Shown piece by piece: positions 15,635-23,410 of a stretch of 48,598 bases of DNA. The notes under the pieces are model-generated. The model made no database searches. It saw nothing but the letters and a program-made list of their open reading frames with translations, and had not been told where the DNA came from. Numbering within the stretch: the stretch's first letter is position 1; each line of letters begins with the position of its first letter. The stretch comes from a bacterium UBP2_UBA2255 (GTDB lineage: Bacteria; Edwardsbacteria; AC1; EtOH8), in NCBI GenBank assembly GCA_002347565.1, contig DDXR01000028.1:53205-101802 (forward strand), written 5' to 3'. Made by a program: the position numbers and the translations under genes.

Positions 15635-16590
15635 ATCGTCCCCCGTTTCCCCGGCGCGGCCTTGATCAGCGCCGCCAGCAGCGGGACCATCAGCTCGTGA
15701 TGGCCGGTGAAGGAATAGCCCGTGCCCCCGCTCCGCACCGGCCGCTGCACCACGTTGACGGTCGGCCGGTAGTGCTGGACCATGTCGAAATTCGCCGTGG
15801 CGAAGCCCCGCACCGGCCCGCCCAGGTTGCGGGCCACGGTCAGCGCCTTGAGGAACACCTCGGGCAGCACCACGCTCGAGCCGATGTTCAGCACCACGCC
15901 GCCGGCGAGCCTCGTGACCGTCTGCGCCAATATGCGGAAATCGCGGTGGCTGGCGCTGCCCGCCGCGGCGCCGTCGAATGAGGGGTGCTGGTGGACGATG
16001 TCGGTGCCGATGCCGACATGGACGGTCACCGGGACCTTCAGCTGGTAGCAGCGCGCCAGCAGGCTGATCGCCCGGTTCCGCACCTTCGTTTCGTTCAGGA
16101 ACAGCCCCAGGGACTCGCCGAAACCCAGGTCCTGCGCGTCGCCCTGGATCACGGCGCCGTTGATCAGGTCGGCCGTCTCGGCCGCCATCCCGAACGACCC
16201 GTCCTCCAGGCCGGCGGCCACGTCCTCCGAAGTCCTGCCCCAGCAGGCCAGCTCGACGTCGTGGATGGCCCCGGCGCCGTTGAGCGCCACGGCCGTGACG
16301 AAGCCCCGCTCCACCAGGTCGATCAGCACCGGCGACAGGCCGCACTTGATCGGGTGCGCGCCCATCAGCAGGATCACCGGGCGCTGATGCTGCTTCGCCC
16401 GGCGGATGTCCGCCGCCAGCGCCGCCAGGTCGCGCGCCTTGAGGATGCCGGGCAGGCCGCGCAGGAAGACGGACAGCGCATTCTTCGGATCGGGCACCCG
16501 CGCCAGGTCCGCCAACCGGACCTTGCTGGCGCGCGTGCGCACGGAGCGCCGTTTGACCTTGTTGAGATCGACCTCGGGATATCGTCCCAT
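15631..16590 (-). CDS. Deoxyhypusine-synthase-like Rossmann-fold protein
   Basis: 319 residues. The central part resembles deoxyhypusine synthase: LMGAHPIKCGLSPVLIDLVERG, then ALNGAGAIHDVELACWGRTSEDV and DGSFGMAAETADLIN (about residues 75-145), followed by VHVGIGTDIVHQHP and GGVVLNIGSSVVLPEVFLKAL. The signature lysine block of true deoxyhypusine synthases is not seen near the C-terminus, and bacteria lack eIF5A, so a different NAD-linked role is likely. It is translationally coupled to manC (ATGA overlap), which suggests a part in sugar nucleotide or surface polysaccharide metabolism, though this is inference from position. Confidence 0.65.
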   Translation of the reverse strand: MGRYPEVDLNKVKRRSVRTRASKVRLADLARVPDPKNALSVFLRGLPGILKARDLAALAADIRRAKQHQRPVILLMGAHPIKCGLSPVLIDLVERGFVTAVALNGAGAIHDVELACWGRTSEDVAAGLEDGSFGMAAETADLINGAVIQGDAQDLGFGESLGLFLNETKVRNRAISLLARCYQLKVPVTVHVGIGTDIVHQHPSFDGAAAGSASHRDFRILAQTVTRLAGGVVLNIGSSVVLPEVFLKALTVARNLGGPVRGFATANFDMVQHYRPTVNVVQRPVRSGGTGYSFTGHHELMVPLLAALIKAAPGKRGTI

Positions 16591-16600
16591 CGTTCACCTT

Positions 16601-16638
16601 GTATTCTGTATTCAGTATTCCGTATCCAGTGTCCTGCG
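16601..16638. repeat. Degenerate 7-bp tandem array upstream of the DHS-like gene
   Basis: Plus-strand units GTATTCT, GTATTCA, GTATTCC, GTATCCA, GTGTCCT. Five clear copies with progressive decay. It lies 10 bp upstream of the DHS-like start (minus strand), so it would be in that gene's 5' leader. Confidence 0.8.
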
Positions 16639-16647
16639 TTTACCCCG

Positions 16648-16679
16648 GTTTTGCATTTTGCATTTTCATCAGCCATCAG
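16648..16679. repeat. Degenerate 7-bp tandem array at the stop of the DUF3108 gene
   Basis: Minus-strand units TGATGGC, TGATGAA, AATGCAA, AATGCAA. The first TGA is the stop codon of the DUF3108 gene. It is a different repeat word from the neighbouring array at 16601-16638, yet has the same period. Confidence 0.7.
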
Positions 16680-17452
16680 TCCGCGCCGGGCGTGTACTCC
16701 TTGAGCACCGCGTTGACCGACCCGATCAGGATCTTGCTCTTCATCAGCACCGGCACCCGCCGCTGGTCGTCGGTGACCCAGATCGTCAGCCGGCCCTTGT
16801 TCTCGAACAGGCCGGGCGTCCGCAGCATCGGCTCGATCACCACGCAGGGCACCTTGCCCAGGACGGTCTTGAGCGTCTCCTTGCGCAGCACGCGCACCTC
16901 CAGCGGGTAGTTCTTCTTGTCGGTGTGGTTGTCGATGTACAGCGAGCGGCCGATCTCCAGCGGGAACAGCCGGGTGTAGAACAGCGACAGCAGGACGTCG
17001 CGCGAGCCGGGCACCATCTCGATCACCTGGCCGGTGCTGTAGCGCGCCTTGTTCTGCTCGTGGTCGAACACCACCGACTCCTCGTGGCGGTAGCCGCCCT
17101 CCTGGATCTTCTTCTGGAAATAGAGCGACACCAGGCTGCCGGTCTGGACGAAGGACTCGGCGCGGTCGTGCACCCGGTAGAACTTCGAGAAGAAGGCGTT
17201 GGACCAGGTCTCGTTCACCAGGTGGTAGCATTCCTTGTCCTGCGACCAGGTCAGCTCGGGATTGACCTTGAGGTAGGCGAAGCCGGCGTTGATCCCCGAG
17301 TACTCGATGGAGAACAGCATCTTCTCTCCCAGCCGCAGCGCGGGAACGGGGGCCGCGCCGGCCTGCGGCGGTGCGGTGCTGTCGCCCTGTGCTCCGGCCA
17401 GCGCCACCAGCGCGAGGGCCAGGATCGCCATCGATGCCGTTCGTTTCCGCAC
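16676..17452 (-). CDS. DUF3108 family periplasmic protein
   Basis: 258 residues with a signal peptide (RKRTASMAILALALVALAGAQ). The DUF3108 pattern is seen in LGEKMLFSIEYSGINAGFAYL, then YRVHDRAESFVQTGSL, EYTPGAD at the end, and VLRKETLKTVLGKVPCVVIEP. Predicted periplasmic beta-rich protein; role unknown, found often next to envelope genes. The GTG at 17452 with AAAGGA upstream is chosen because the longer frame runs into the upstream glycosyltransferase. The stop codon lies in a 7-bp array. Confidence 0.75.
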   Translation of the reverse strand: MRKRTASMAILALALVALAGAQGDSTAPPQAGAAPVPALRLGEKMLFSIEYSGINAGFAYLKVNPELTWSQDKECYHLVNETWSNAFFSKFYRVHDRAESFVQTGSLVSLYFQKKIQEGGYRHEESVVFDHEQNKARYSTGQVIEMVPGSRDVLLSLFYTRLFPLEIGRSLYIDNHTDKKNYPLEVRVLRKETLKTVLGKVPCVVIEPMLRTPGLFENKGRLTIWVTDDQRRVPVLMKSKILIGSVNAVLKEYTPGAD

Positions 17453-17462
17453 GTGATGTCCT

Positions 17463-18512
17463 TTACGTTGTGGCCAGCATTTTGTGGACCTGCTCCAACG
17501 CCCTCGCTGCCGGGATCGACCGCATGCAGTCGTACTGCGGGCAGCGCGCACCGCGGCATCCCCGGCAGGTCCGGTCCGGATCCGGCATGATCACCGCATG
17601 GCCCGGCCCGTACGGTCCCCAGCGCCGGGGGTGGCACGGCGCGACCGGGCAGTACAGGCCGATCACCCTGGTCCCCGCCGCCGCCGCGATGTGCAGCGGC
17701 CCGGTGCTGTTGGCGACCACCAGCGCGGCCCGGGACAGCACCGCCGCCAGTTCCGGCAGCGTCAGGCCGGAGGCCCAGATCGGCGTGGACTTCAGATGCT
17801 GTTGAAGCCGTCCCTTGAGCTGCTCCTCGCCCGGGCCCAGCGTCACCACTACCCCGGTATTCGGTATTCCGGCTTCCGTATCCAGTATTCTATCGGTAAG
17901 TTCCGCGAACCGCTCCAGCGGCCAGTCCATGGCCGAGCCGCCGCTGCCGGGATGAACGACGATGTACGGCTCGCGGTCCGGGATGCCGACCCTGGCACTG
18001 GCGGAGGCGACCAGCGCGTCAGGAATGTCGATCCGGGGCGGGAACGCCATCCGTTCCCCGTTCATCGAAGGATACTCAAGCCCCAATCCCCGGGCGATCA
18101 GGTCCAGGTTGTGCTCCAGCTCGTGCCGCAGGCCGTACTTGCGGTGCTGGCGCACCCGGCGGTTCAACAGGAAACTGTAGAGCCGGTATGCCGTGCCGGC
18201 GCGCACCGGGACCCGCGCCAGCCACAGCGCCTGCGCCAGGCGCGCCGTCGGGTGCAGCAGCACGGCGGCATCGAAGCGGCCGTCGCGCAGCTTGGCCGCC
18301 AGCGCCCGGGCCGTATCCGCCGGATCGTCGCTGACCACCGCGTCGACGTCGGGCGACAGCCGCACCAGCGGGGCCGTGTACTCCCGCGCCAGGAACGTGA
18401 CCCTGGCGCCGGGCAGCGCGCGTTTCAGGAACGCCGCGCAAGGCAACGACAGCACCACGTCGCCGATGCGGTCGGTGCGGACCAGCAGGATGTTCGAGAG
18501 CGTGCTGCCCAT
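17463..18512 (-). CDS. Glycosyltransferase family 9 (heptosyltransferase-like)
   Basis: 349-residue GT-B enzyme likely adding heptose or a related sugar to LPS core. N-terminal ILLVRTDRIGDVVLSLP, the KDO/heptose-lipid acceptor side; nucleotide-sugar side VVHPGSGGSAMDWPLERFAEL and VANSTGPLHIAAAAGTRVIGLY (about residues 270-295), the family signature. C-terminal CRGCRGARCPQYDCMRSI is the usual cysteine-rich tail. Residues about 207-219 (DRILDTEAGIPNT) are encoded by a 7-bp tandem array, apparently inserted in frame at a loop before VVVTLGPGEEQ. The start at 18512 has no strong ribosome site. Confidence 0.85.
   Translation of the reverse strand: MGSTLSNILLVRTDRIGDVVLSLPCAAFLKRALPGARVTFLAREYTAPLVRLSPDVDAVVSDDPADTARALAAKLRDGRFDAAVLLHPTARLAQALWLARVPVRAGTAYRLYSFLLNRRVRQHRKYGLRHELEHNLDLIARGLGLEYPSMNGERMAFPPRIDIPDALVASASARVGIPDREPYIVVHPGSGGSAMDWPLERFAELTDRILDTEAGIPNTGVVVTLGPGEEQLKGRLQQHLKSTPIWASGLTLPELAAVLSRAALVVANSTGPLHIAAAAGTRVIGLYCPVAPCHPRRWGPYGPGHAVIMPDPDRTCRGCRGARCPQYDCMRSIPAARALEQVHKMLATT
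17855..17892. repeat. 7-bp tandem array inside a glycosyltransferase reading frame
   Basis: Minus-strand units GAATACT, GGATACG, GAAGCCG, GAATACC, GAATACC. Same repeat word as the arrays at 5971 and 16601, but here wholly inside a gene without breaking its frame. Confidence 0.75.
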
Positions 18513-18529
18513 CACCGGTCCGGGCCGCG

Positions 18530-18994
18530 TCACATCGACAGTTTGAAGTAGAGCTGGATCCGGGGCCGCTGGAACCGCTTGAGCCAGCTGATGAAAAACG
18601 CCTTGTCCCGGCACTGGTACCCAAGGTTGACGTCGCGCAGCAGCGGCATCGAGAACACCGACTGCTGCACGACCGCGGTCGTGTCCCCGGGCTGGGCCGG
18701 TGCGACGGCCTCGTCCTCTATGAAGACAGTCAACGGCAGGTTGAACGAGTAACCGCCGGCGATATGCAGCTTGAAGATCTTATAATGGTAGTAATTGATG
18801 GTGCAGTTCACCCTCGAGAACCGCGCGGCCGAGGGCATGACCGTTTTGACCGCGTGGGTCTGTTTGCCGGTTTGAACTGGTTTGATCGTTTGTTCCATCT
18901 TCGCCGGATCCCCCGGCTTCATCGGAGGAACAGACTGGCCACGATGTACCGGCAGGGCGGCCAGCGCCATCAGTACTACGAGGCTTGTCAGCAT
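18530..18994 (-). CDS. Small secreted hypothetical protein
   Basis: 154 residues with a signal peptide (MLTSLVVLMALAALPVHRGQS) and a mature part with beta-type segments (CTINYYHYKIFKLHIAGGYSFNLPLTVFIEDEA) and a C-terminal region ending RIQLYFKLSM. The final aromatic residue close to the C-terminus is compatible with outer-membrane insertion but not proof. AAGG lies 10 nt upstream of the ATG. Less GC-rich than its neighbours. It sits between the two GT9 genes in the same orientation. No family recognised. Confidence 0.6.
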   Translation of the reverse strand: MLTSLVVLMALAALPVHRGQSVPPMKPGDPAKMEQTIKPVQTGKQTHAVKTVMPSAARFSRVNCTINYYHYKIFKLHIAGGYSFNLPLTVFIEDEAVAPAQPGDTTAVVQQSVFSMPLLRDVNLGYQCRDKAFFISWLKRFQRPRIQLYFKLSM

Positions 18995-19010
18995 CAGGAT
19001 TTGCCTTGTG

Positions 19011-20123
19011 TCAACGTAATCGCGCCGCTTCCCGCTTCACTGCCTGGAACACGGCCTCCAGGTCCAGCTGCTTGACGCACTCCAGGGTTTCGCACGACCG
19101 CTTCCAGCAGGGCGCGCAGGGCAGCGGCGACACGATCTTCTCGCCCCGGCCGAACAGCTCGATCTCGGCGGCGCAGGACAGGCCGAACCAGGCCACCACC
19201 TGCTTCTTCAGGGCGATGGCCATGTGCATGGCCGAGGTGTCGCCGGTGACCACCAGGTCGCAGGCGTCCACGTAGACGATGCCGCGCCTGATGCCCTCGC
19301 CCGTCGGGCTGGCGATCACGAAGGCGCCTGCCTTCCGTTTGATCTCGGCGTTGCGTTCCGTCTCGGCCTTCCCGCCCAGCAACACGATCCGGGCCTTGGG
19401 CAGCTCCTTCCTGATGCGCTTGATCAGCGAGACGTGCTGGTCGACCGTCATCTTCTTGTTGGGGAACAGGTCGGAACAGCCGGTGTTGAAGCCGATGACG
19501 ATTCCGGATTTGGAAATCTTGTATTTGGCGCGGAAGTCATGTGCCAACTGCTTTTCCTGCTGCGTCAATTCGAGAACGTAGCCCTCGCCGCGGTAGTCGA
19601 GCCGCAGGGCCCGCGCCAGGAACCGCACGCCGGTCTCGGCGTTGCGCTTGAACTTGAGGCCGTCGTCGAGGCCCAGCCGGTAGGCGTATTCCGCCTCCCG
19701 GTTGAACGGCACGATCGCGCCGCGGCCATCCAGCCCGAAGCCAAGCTTTTCCCTCGACCGCACCAGCATCGCCAGGGCGTCGGCGCGGTACGACTTGTCG
19801 ACCGAGTACAGCCGGTCGAAGCGCATGGCCTGCAGCACGGTCACCGTCTCGAAGTCGTACGGCCACACCCGGTCGACGTGGGGGTTGTTGGCCAGCAGCG
19901 GCACGGCGCCGGGCATGGTCACCCAGTGGACCGTGCTGGCCGGGTCCCGCCGCTTGATCGCCGGCAGCAGGGCCGTGGTCATCAGCACCGCGCCCAGCGC
20001 GTCCAGGTTGATGATCAGGACCTGCCTGCCCCGCGGGCGGCGCTCGGCGCAGCCATGGCACAGCTTGCCCGGCCGGCACGGCTTGTAGCCGGTGTAATGG
20101 ACGCAGTCGATGGAGTACTTCAA
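19011..20123 (-). CDS. Glycosyltransferase family 9 with cysteine-rich N-terminus
   Basis: 370 residues. An N-terminal cysteine motif, DCVHYTGYKPCRPGKLCHGC (about residues 5-24), leads into the GT9 core: VLIINLDALGAVLMTTALLPAI, then GFNTGCSDLFPNKKMT and VVTGDTSAMHMAIALKKQVVAWFG. Likely transfers a heptose-like sugar to a surface glycan. The start is proposed as TTG at 20123, with GAAGG five bases upstream, because the protein then begins KYSIDCVHYTG, as homologues do. ATGs at 20168 and 20180 lie in AT-rich DNA of the neighbouring island and would add about 15-19 atypical residues. Confidence 0.8.
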   Translation of the reverse strand: MKYSIDCVHYTGYKPCRPGKLCHGCAERRPRGRQVLIINLDALGAVLMTTALLPAIKRRDPASTVHWVTMPGAVPLLANNPHVDRVWPYDFETVTVLQAMRFDRLYSVDKSYRADALAMLVRSREKLGFGLDGRGAIVPFNREAEYAYRLGLDDGLKFKRNAETGVRFLARALRLDYRGEGYVLELTQQEKQLAHDFRAKYKISKSGIVIGFNTGCSDLFPNKKMTVDQHVSLIKRIRKELPKARIVLLGGKAETERNAEIKRKAGAFVIASPTGEGIRRGIVYVDACDLVVTGDTSAMHMAIALKKQVVAWFGLSCAAEIELFGRGEKIVSPLPCAPCWKRSCETLECVKQLDLEAVFQAVKREAARLR

Positions 20124-20160
20124 TATGACCTTCGCAATTTCTTGGCAATAATCATCTAAA

Positions 20161-22134
20161 TCACAAGCCATCCAACACACCGCGCTTAGATAAGACGAAG
20201 TAGATGAAAGATGCAGACGCAGCTGCCGACATCACTTGATAATCATTATGTTTCATACCATCTGCCCAGTCTGAAACACCTTTAACCAATATCCATTCTT
20301 TACGTGCCCGTACACAAGCAGTGTATACACCTGCAGCCTCCATATCACCGCCTATGGCTGTTGGATAGCCATCAATCAATTTCAGTTTAAACTCTAGATT
20401 ATCGATAAGTTTCTCACCTGATAATATTTTCCCAAAATGAACTTTAACCTTCGTTTTATCTGGTCTTTTAAATGACCAATCACTCACACTGGTCCTAAAT
20501 CTATCAAGCAGGATCAAACCAGGCATCGGCACTGCACTTTTATAAACTACTTCATCACCAATGCGTTGTAATTCATATGGGATTACCGCATCAGAAACTA
20601 ACACATCACCAGCTTCATGAATATGTCTATCTTTACCAAAAGCTATACCAGCAACAACGATTGCTCTTGGATCCCATGAAGCGATGGCAGCCGTTGTAGT
20701 AGCAGCAGATCCTGTCGGTGAAGATGAACCCATTCCGGTTCTTACTACAACTGCTTTGTAATAACCATATCTACCCAAATAATATGTTTCATAACCTTTC
20801 GAAAACCGTAGTACACTAACCCTACCTGATAAAGGATTCAACAATCGGAGTACCTGTTCAAGTTCTATCTCAGTTGTAGTAACAATAAGTACATCTATAC
20901 GTCCAATTGCCCCTTTGCTTTTCTTGTCAACTATCCTATGTTGTATTTTTCTTTTCTTGTACCACTTCATTCTTGAAAAATCATACTTTTTCTCAGGCAG
21001 ACAAACACTAGTATACTTCCTATCAGCAATAAAAGTAACCGTGTTGCTACCTTGTGATAAATTGATAGCATCTAAAACTAGTGTCGTCAAGAAAACGATG
21101 TCGGGCGCACCATTTTCACCCCAACAACCCAAATCGATTTGTTGCTGTGAAAGCAACCATTCCCGCGCCTTTTCGGTTGATCGTTGCCATCCAGTTGGTT
21201 TAAATAATGAAACACTATGAAGCGCTAGCGATGTAAGCTCAATAGATCCTGTTTTAACATCGTGCCAGTTAGACCACCATCCATCGATGTGTTGGTTTTG
21301 TATAAGAGCATCAAGAGCTTCACCGATGATAGGTTTTGAGATATCATTATGTAACCTATAATTCGCAAATGGTATCACGGAAGCAATAGCAACTGAAAAT
21401 ATCGTAACATATTGTCCTTTTTGATTACGTATACCCTCTATCCACGGGCATGGGCTATCGTCGATAGAAACAATCTCGATCGTCTCTAATATACGATTTA
21501 GCTGCTTAATGTAATTGTTCACAGCATAATCTGAACGACATAAGTTAAAAAGATAGAAAGAACTGGCGTATTTATTAGATCCACCCAACAATGTGCTCTC
21601 ATCAAGCTCTCTACCTAGTCTTCTGAACCATCCTTCGAACCCACCTATCTTAAGCCATTCATATGCCCTAAGAACCGTCGCTTCTATTGATAATTGTTGT
21701 GAATCGCTGAAACCCCAAAAAGGTCTTAATAGTAATGACGAAGTCTTTTCGATATCGGCCAATCCTATAATCTTTGGCTTTTTATGGTATGTAACGCGTC
21801 CTTTCTTACCATTAGTACTTTCATGATAAATTTTTGTTGGGGCATTTGCTTCTTTTAACCGATCTGTTTGTGCACGTTGCCATTCTTGCTCAATCTGATC
21901 AATATATCTCCTGCAATCGAAACCTCTACTTGCTAAATAGATAAACGCTTCAAGGTCACCCCAAGAATCGAAATCATCATTAAGAATAAACCTAAAAAAT
22001 TCCTCTGATTTTTGTGTTTGTGACAACTTAGATTTCGATAATGTATTTCTAAACTCCTTTACTTTCGCATTGCGTAGCGCATCAGCTTTCATCAAAGCTT
22101 CAAACTGCTTACTTATATTGGTTGGTTTCTTCAT
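20161..22134 (-). CDS. Toroid-like helical region fused to a nucleoside phosphorylase/nucleosidase domain; candidate conflict-system effector
   Basis: 657 residues in strikingly AT-rich DNA. Residues 1-130 are helical and unrecognised. Residues about 140-360 have the look of an alpha/alpha toroid (terpene cyclase or prenyltransferase type): QHIDGWWSNW at 281-290 and LGCWGENG at 335-342, each before helices such as ELTSLALHSVSLF. A basic linker (about 388-412) leads to a PNP_UDP_1-type domain (about 412-650) with RTGMGSSSPTGSAATTTAAI, VVAGIAFGKD, GGDMEAAGVYTA and the catalytic-type KGVSDWADGMKH. The nucleosidase motifs appear intact. Such domains, when fused to sensor modules, are effectors of biological conflict systems. 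AGGAAAG precedes the ATG. The partner sensor, if any, is not beside it. Confidence 0.75.
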   Translation of the reverse strand: MKKPTNISKQFEALMKADALRNAKVKEFRNTLSKSKLSQTQKSEEFFRFILNDDFDSWGDLEAFIYLASRGFDCRRYIDQIEQEWQRAQTDRLKEANAPTKIYHESTNGKKGRVTYHKKPKIIGLADIEKTSSLLLRPFWGFSDSQQLSIEATVLRAYEWLKIGGFEGWFRRLGRELDESTLLGGSNKYASSFYLFNLCRSDYAVNNYIKQLNRILETIEIVSIDDSPCPWIEGIRNQKGQYVTIFSVAIASVIPFANYRLHNDISKPIIGEALDALIQNQHIDGWWSNWHDVKTGSIELTSLALHSVSLFKPTGWQRSTEKAREWLLSQQQIDLGCWGENGAPDIVFLTTLVLDAINLSQGSNTVTFIADRKYTSVCLPEKKYDFSRMKWYKKRKIQHRIVDKKSKGAIGRIDVLIVTTTEIELEQVLRLLNPLSGRVSVLRFSKGYETYYLGRYGYYKAVVVRTGMGSSSPTGSAATTTAAIASWDPRAIVVAGIAFGKDRHIHEAGDVLVSDAVIPYELQRIGDEVVYKSAVPMPGLILLDRFRTSVSDWSFKRPDKTKVKVHFGKILSGEKLIDNLEFKLKLIDGYPTAIGGDMEAAGVYTACVRARKEWILVKGVSDWADGMKHNDYQVMSAAASASFIYFVLSKRGVLDGL

Positions 22135-22144
22135 ATCTTTCCTG

Positions 22145-22185
22145 AGTATTCGTAGCCCAAGCTTTTTACTTGGGCTACGAATACT
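22145..22185. repeat. Perfect 17-bp inverted repeat at the island edge
   Basis: Arms AGTATTCGTAGCCCAAG and its exact complement with a 7-nt loop (CTTTTTA). It lies between the stop of the DegT gene and the ATG of the nucleosidase gene. No T-run follows on the minus strand, so it is closer to a REP-type palindrome or operator than to a classic terminator; in the mRNA it would form a strong hairpin ending about 10 nt before the start codon. Confidence 0.8.
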
Positions 22186-22189
22186 ATCT

Positions 22190-23305
22190 CTACTTGAAAA
22201 ACCCGGCGATGCCGTCCACCACCTGGTCCTGCTGGTCCTTGCTGATCTCGGGGTAGATCGGCAGGCTGAAGACCCGGCTGGCGGCGTCCTCGGCCACCGG
22301 GAAGCTGCCCTGCTTCTTGCCCAGGGACTCGAAGGCCGGCTGCAGGTGCAGCGGGATCGGGTAGTGCACCGCGTGCGGCACGCCGGCCTTGCCCAGGTGC
22401 TCGACCATGGCGTCGCGCTGGGAGGTGCGCAGCGTGTACTGGTGGTAGATCGCGCCGTTGTAGCCGCGGACCTCCGGGACCCTGATGTCCCCCACGCCCG
22501 CGAACCGCTGGTTGTAGTACGCCGCCATCTCCTGCCGCGCCTTGTTCCACTGGTCGAGGTATTTGAGCTTGACGGCCAGCACCGCGGCCTGCAGGGCGTC
22601 CAGCCGCGAGTTGACGCCGATCTTGACGTGGTGGTACTTCTTGTCGGAGCCGTGCTGGCGGAGCACCCGGCAGTCGCGGTCCATGGCGTCGTCGTCGGTC
22701 AGGATCATGCCGCCGTCGCCGTAGGCCCCCAGGTTCTTGCTGGGGAAGAACGACAGCCCGGCGATGGCGCCGATCGAGCCGGTCTGCCGTCCGCGGTAGG
22801 TGGCGCCCAGGCTCTGGGCGCAATCCTCGATCACCGCCAGGTTGTGTTTCTTGGCGATGGCCATGATCTCGTCCATGTCCGCGGCCTGGCCGTAGATGTG
22901 CACCGGCATGATGGCGCGGGTCCTGGGGGTGATGGCGGCCTCGATCCTGGCCGGGTCGATGTTCAGCGTGTCCGGGCAGATGTCCACGAACACCGGCGTG
23001 GCGGGGATCCAGGTGATCACCTCGGCGGTGGCGATGAAGGTGAACGGCGTGGTGATCACCTCGTCGCCGGCCCGGACGCCGGCCGCCTTCAGCGCCAGGT
23101 ACAGCGCGTCGGTGCCGGAGTTGACGCCGATGGCGTGCCTGACGCCGACGTACTTCGCCACCCCGGCCTCGAACTCCTCGACGGTCTTGCCCAGGATGAA
23201 CCCGCCGCTGGACACCACCTTCTCGATGGCCGCGTCGACCTCGGGCTTGATGGTCCGGTACTGCGCCACCAGGTCCAGCAGCTGCAGCTTCTGCTTGTCG
23301 CCCAT
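22190..23305 (-). CDS. DegT/DnrJ/EryC1-family sugar aminotransferase
   Basis: 371-residue PLP enzyme that aminates keto-sugar nucleotides for surface polysaccharides. LQLLDLVAQYRTIKPEVDAAI at the start; GVNSGTDALYLAL binds the cofactor phosphate; EDCAQSLGATYRG is the PLP aspartate block and SFFPSKNLGAYGDGG carries the PLP lysine. C-terminal YHQYTLR and HYPIPLHLQPAF are typical. The start at 23305 has GAGGAGC upstream; the longer frame is not family-like. WbpE/VioA-type substrate cannot be fixed from sequence. The AT-rich nucleosidase gene follows directly. Confidence 0.9.
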   Translation of the reverse strand: MGDKQKLQLLDLVAQYRTIKPEVDAAIEKVVSSGGFILGKTVEEFEAGVAKYVGVRHAIGVNSGTDALYLALKAAGVRAGDEVITTPFTFIATAEVITWIPATPVFVDICPDTLNIDPARIEAAITPRTRAIMPVHIYGQAADMDEIMAIAKKHNLAVIEDCAQSLGATYRGRQTGSIGAIAGLSFFPSKNLGAYGDGGMILTDDDAMDRDCRVLRQHGSDKKYHHVKIGVNSRLDALQAAVLAVKLKYLDQWNKARQEMAAYYNQRFAGVGDIRVPEVRGYNGAIYHQYTLRTSQRDAMVEHLGKAGVPHAVHYPIPLHLQPAFESLGKKQGSFPVAEDAASRVFSLPIYPEISKDQQDQVVDGIAGFFK

Positions 23306-23410
23306 GATGCTCCTCGTGATTGTGTCTATGATGATGGTTGGTTGATCTGTTCGCGTACGACTCTCCGATACGTTCCTACGGGTCCTACGTATCAACGATG
23401 TACGTCCGGC

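Noticed and set aside
23330..23405. Possible further heptamer array upstream of the DegT gene
   Set aside because: There are TACG-rich near-repeats, but the 7-bp register breaks after one or two units, so it was not counted with the arrays.
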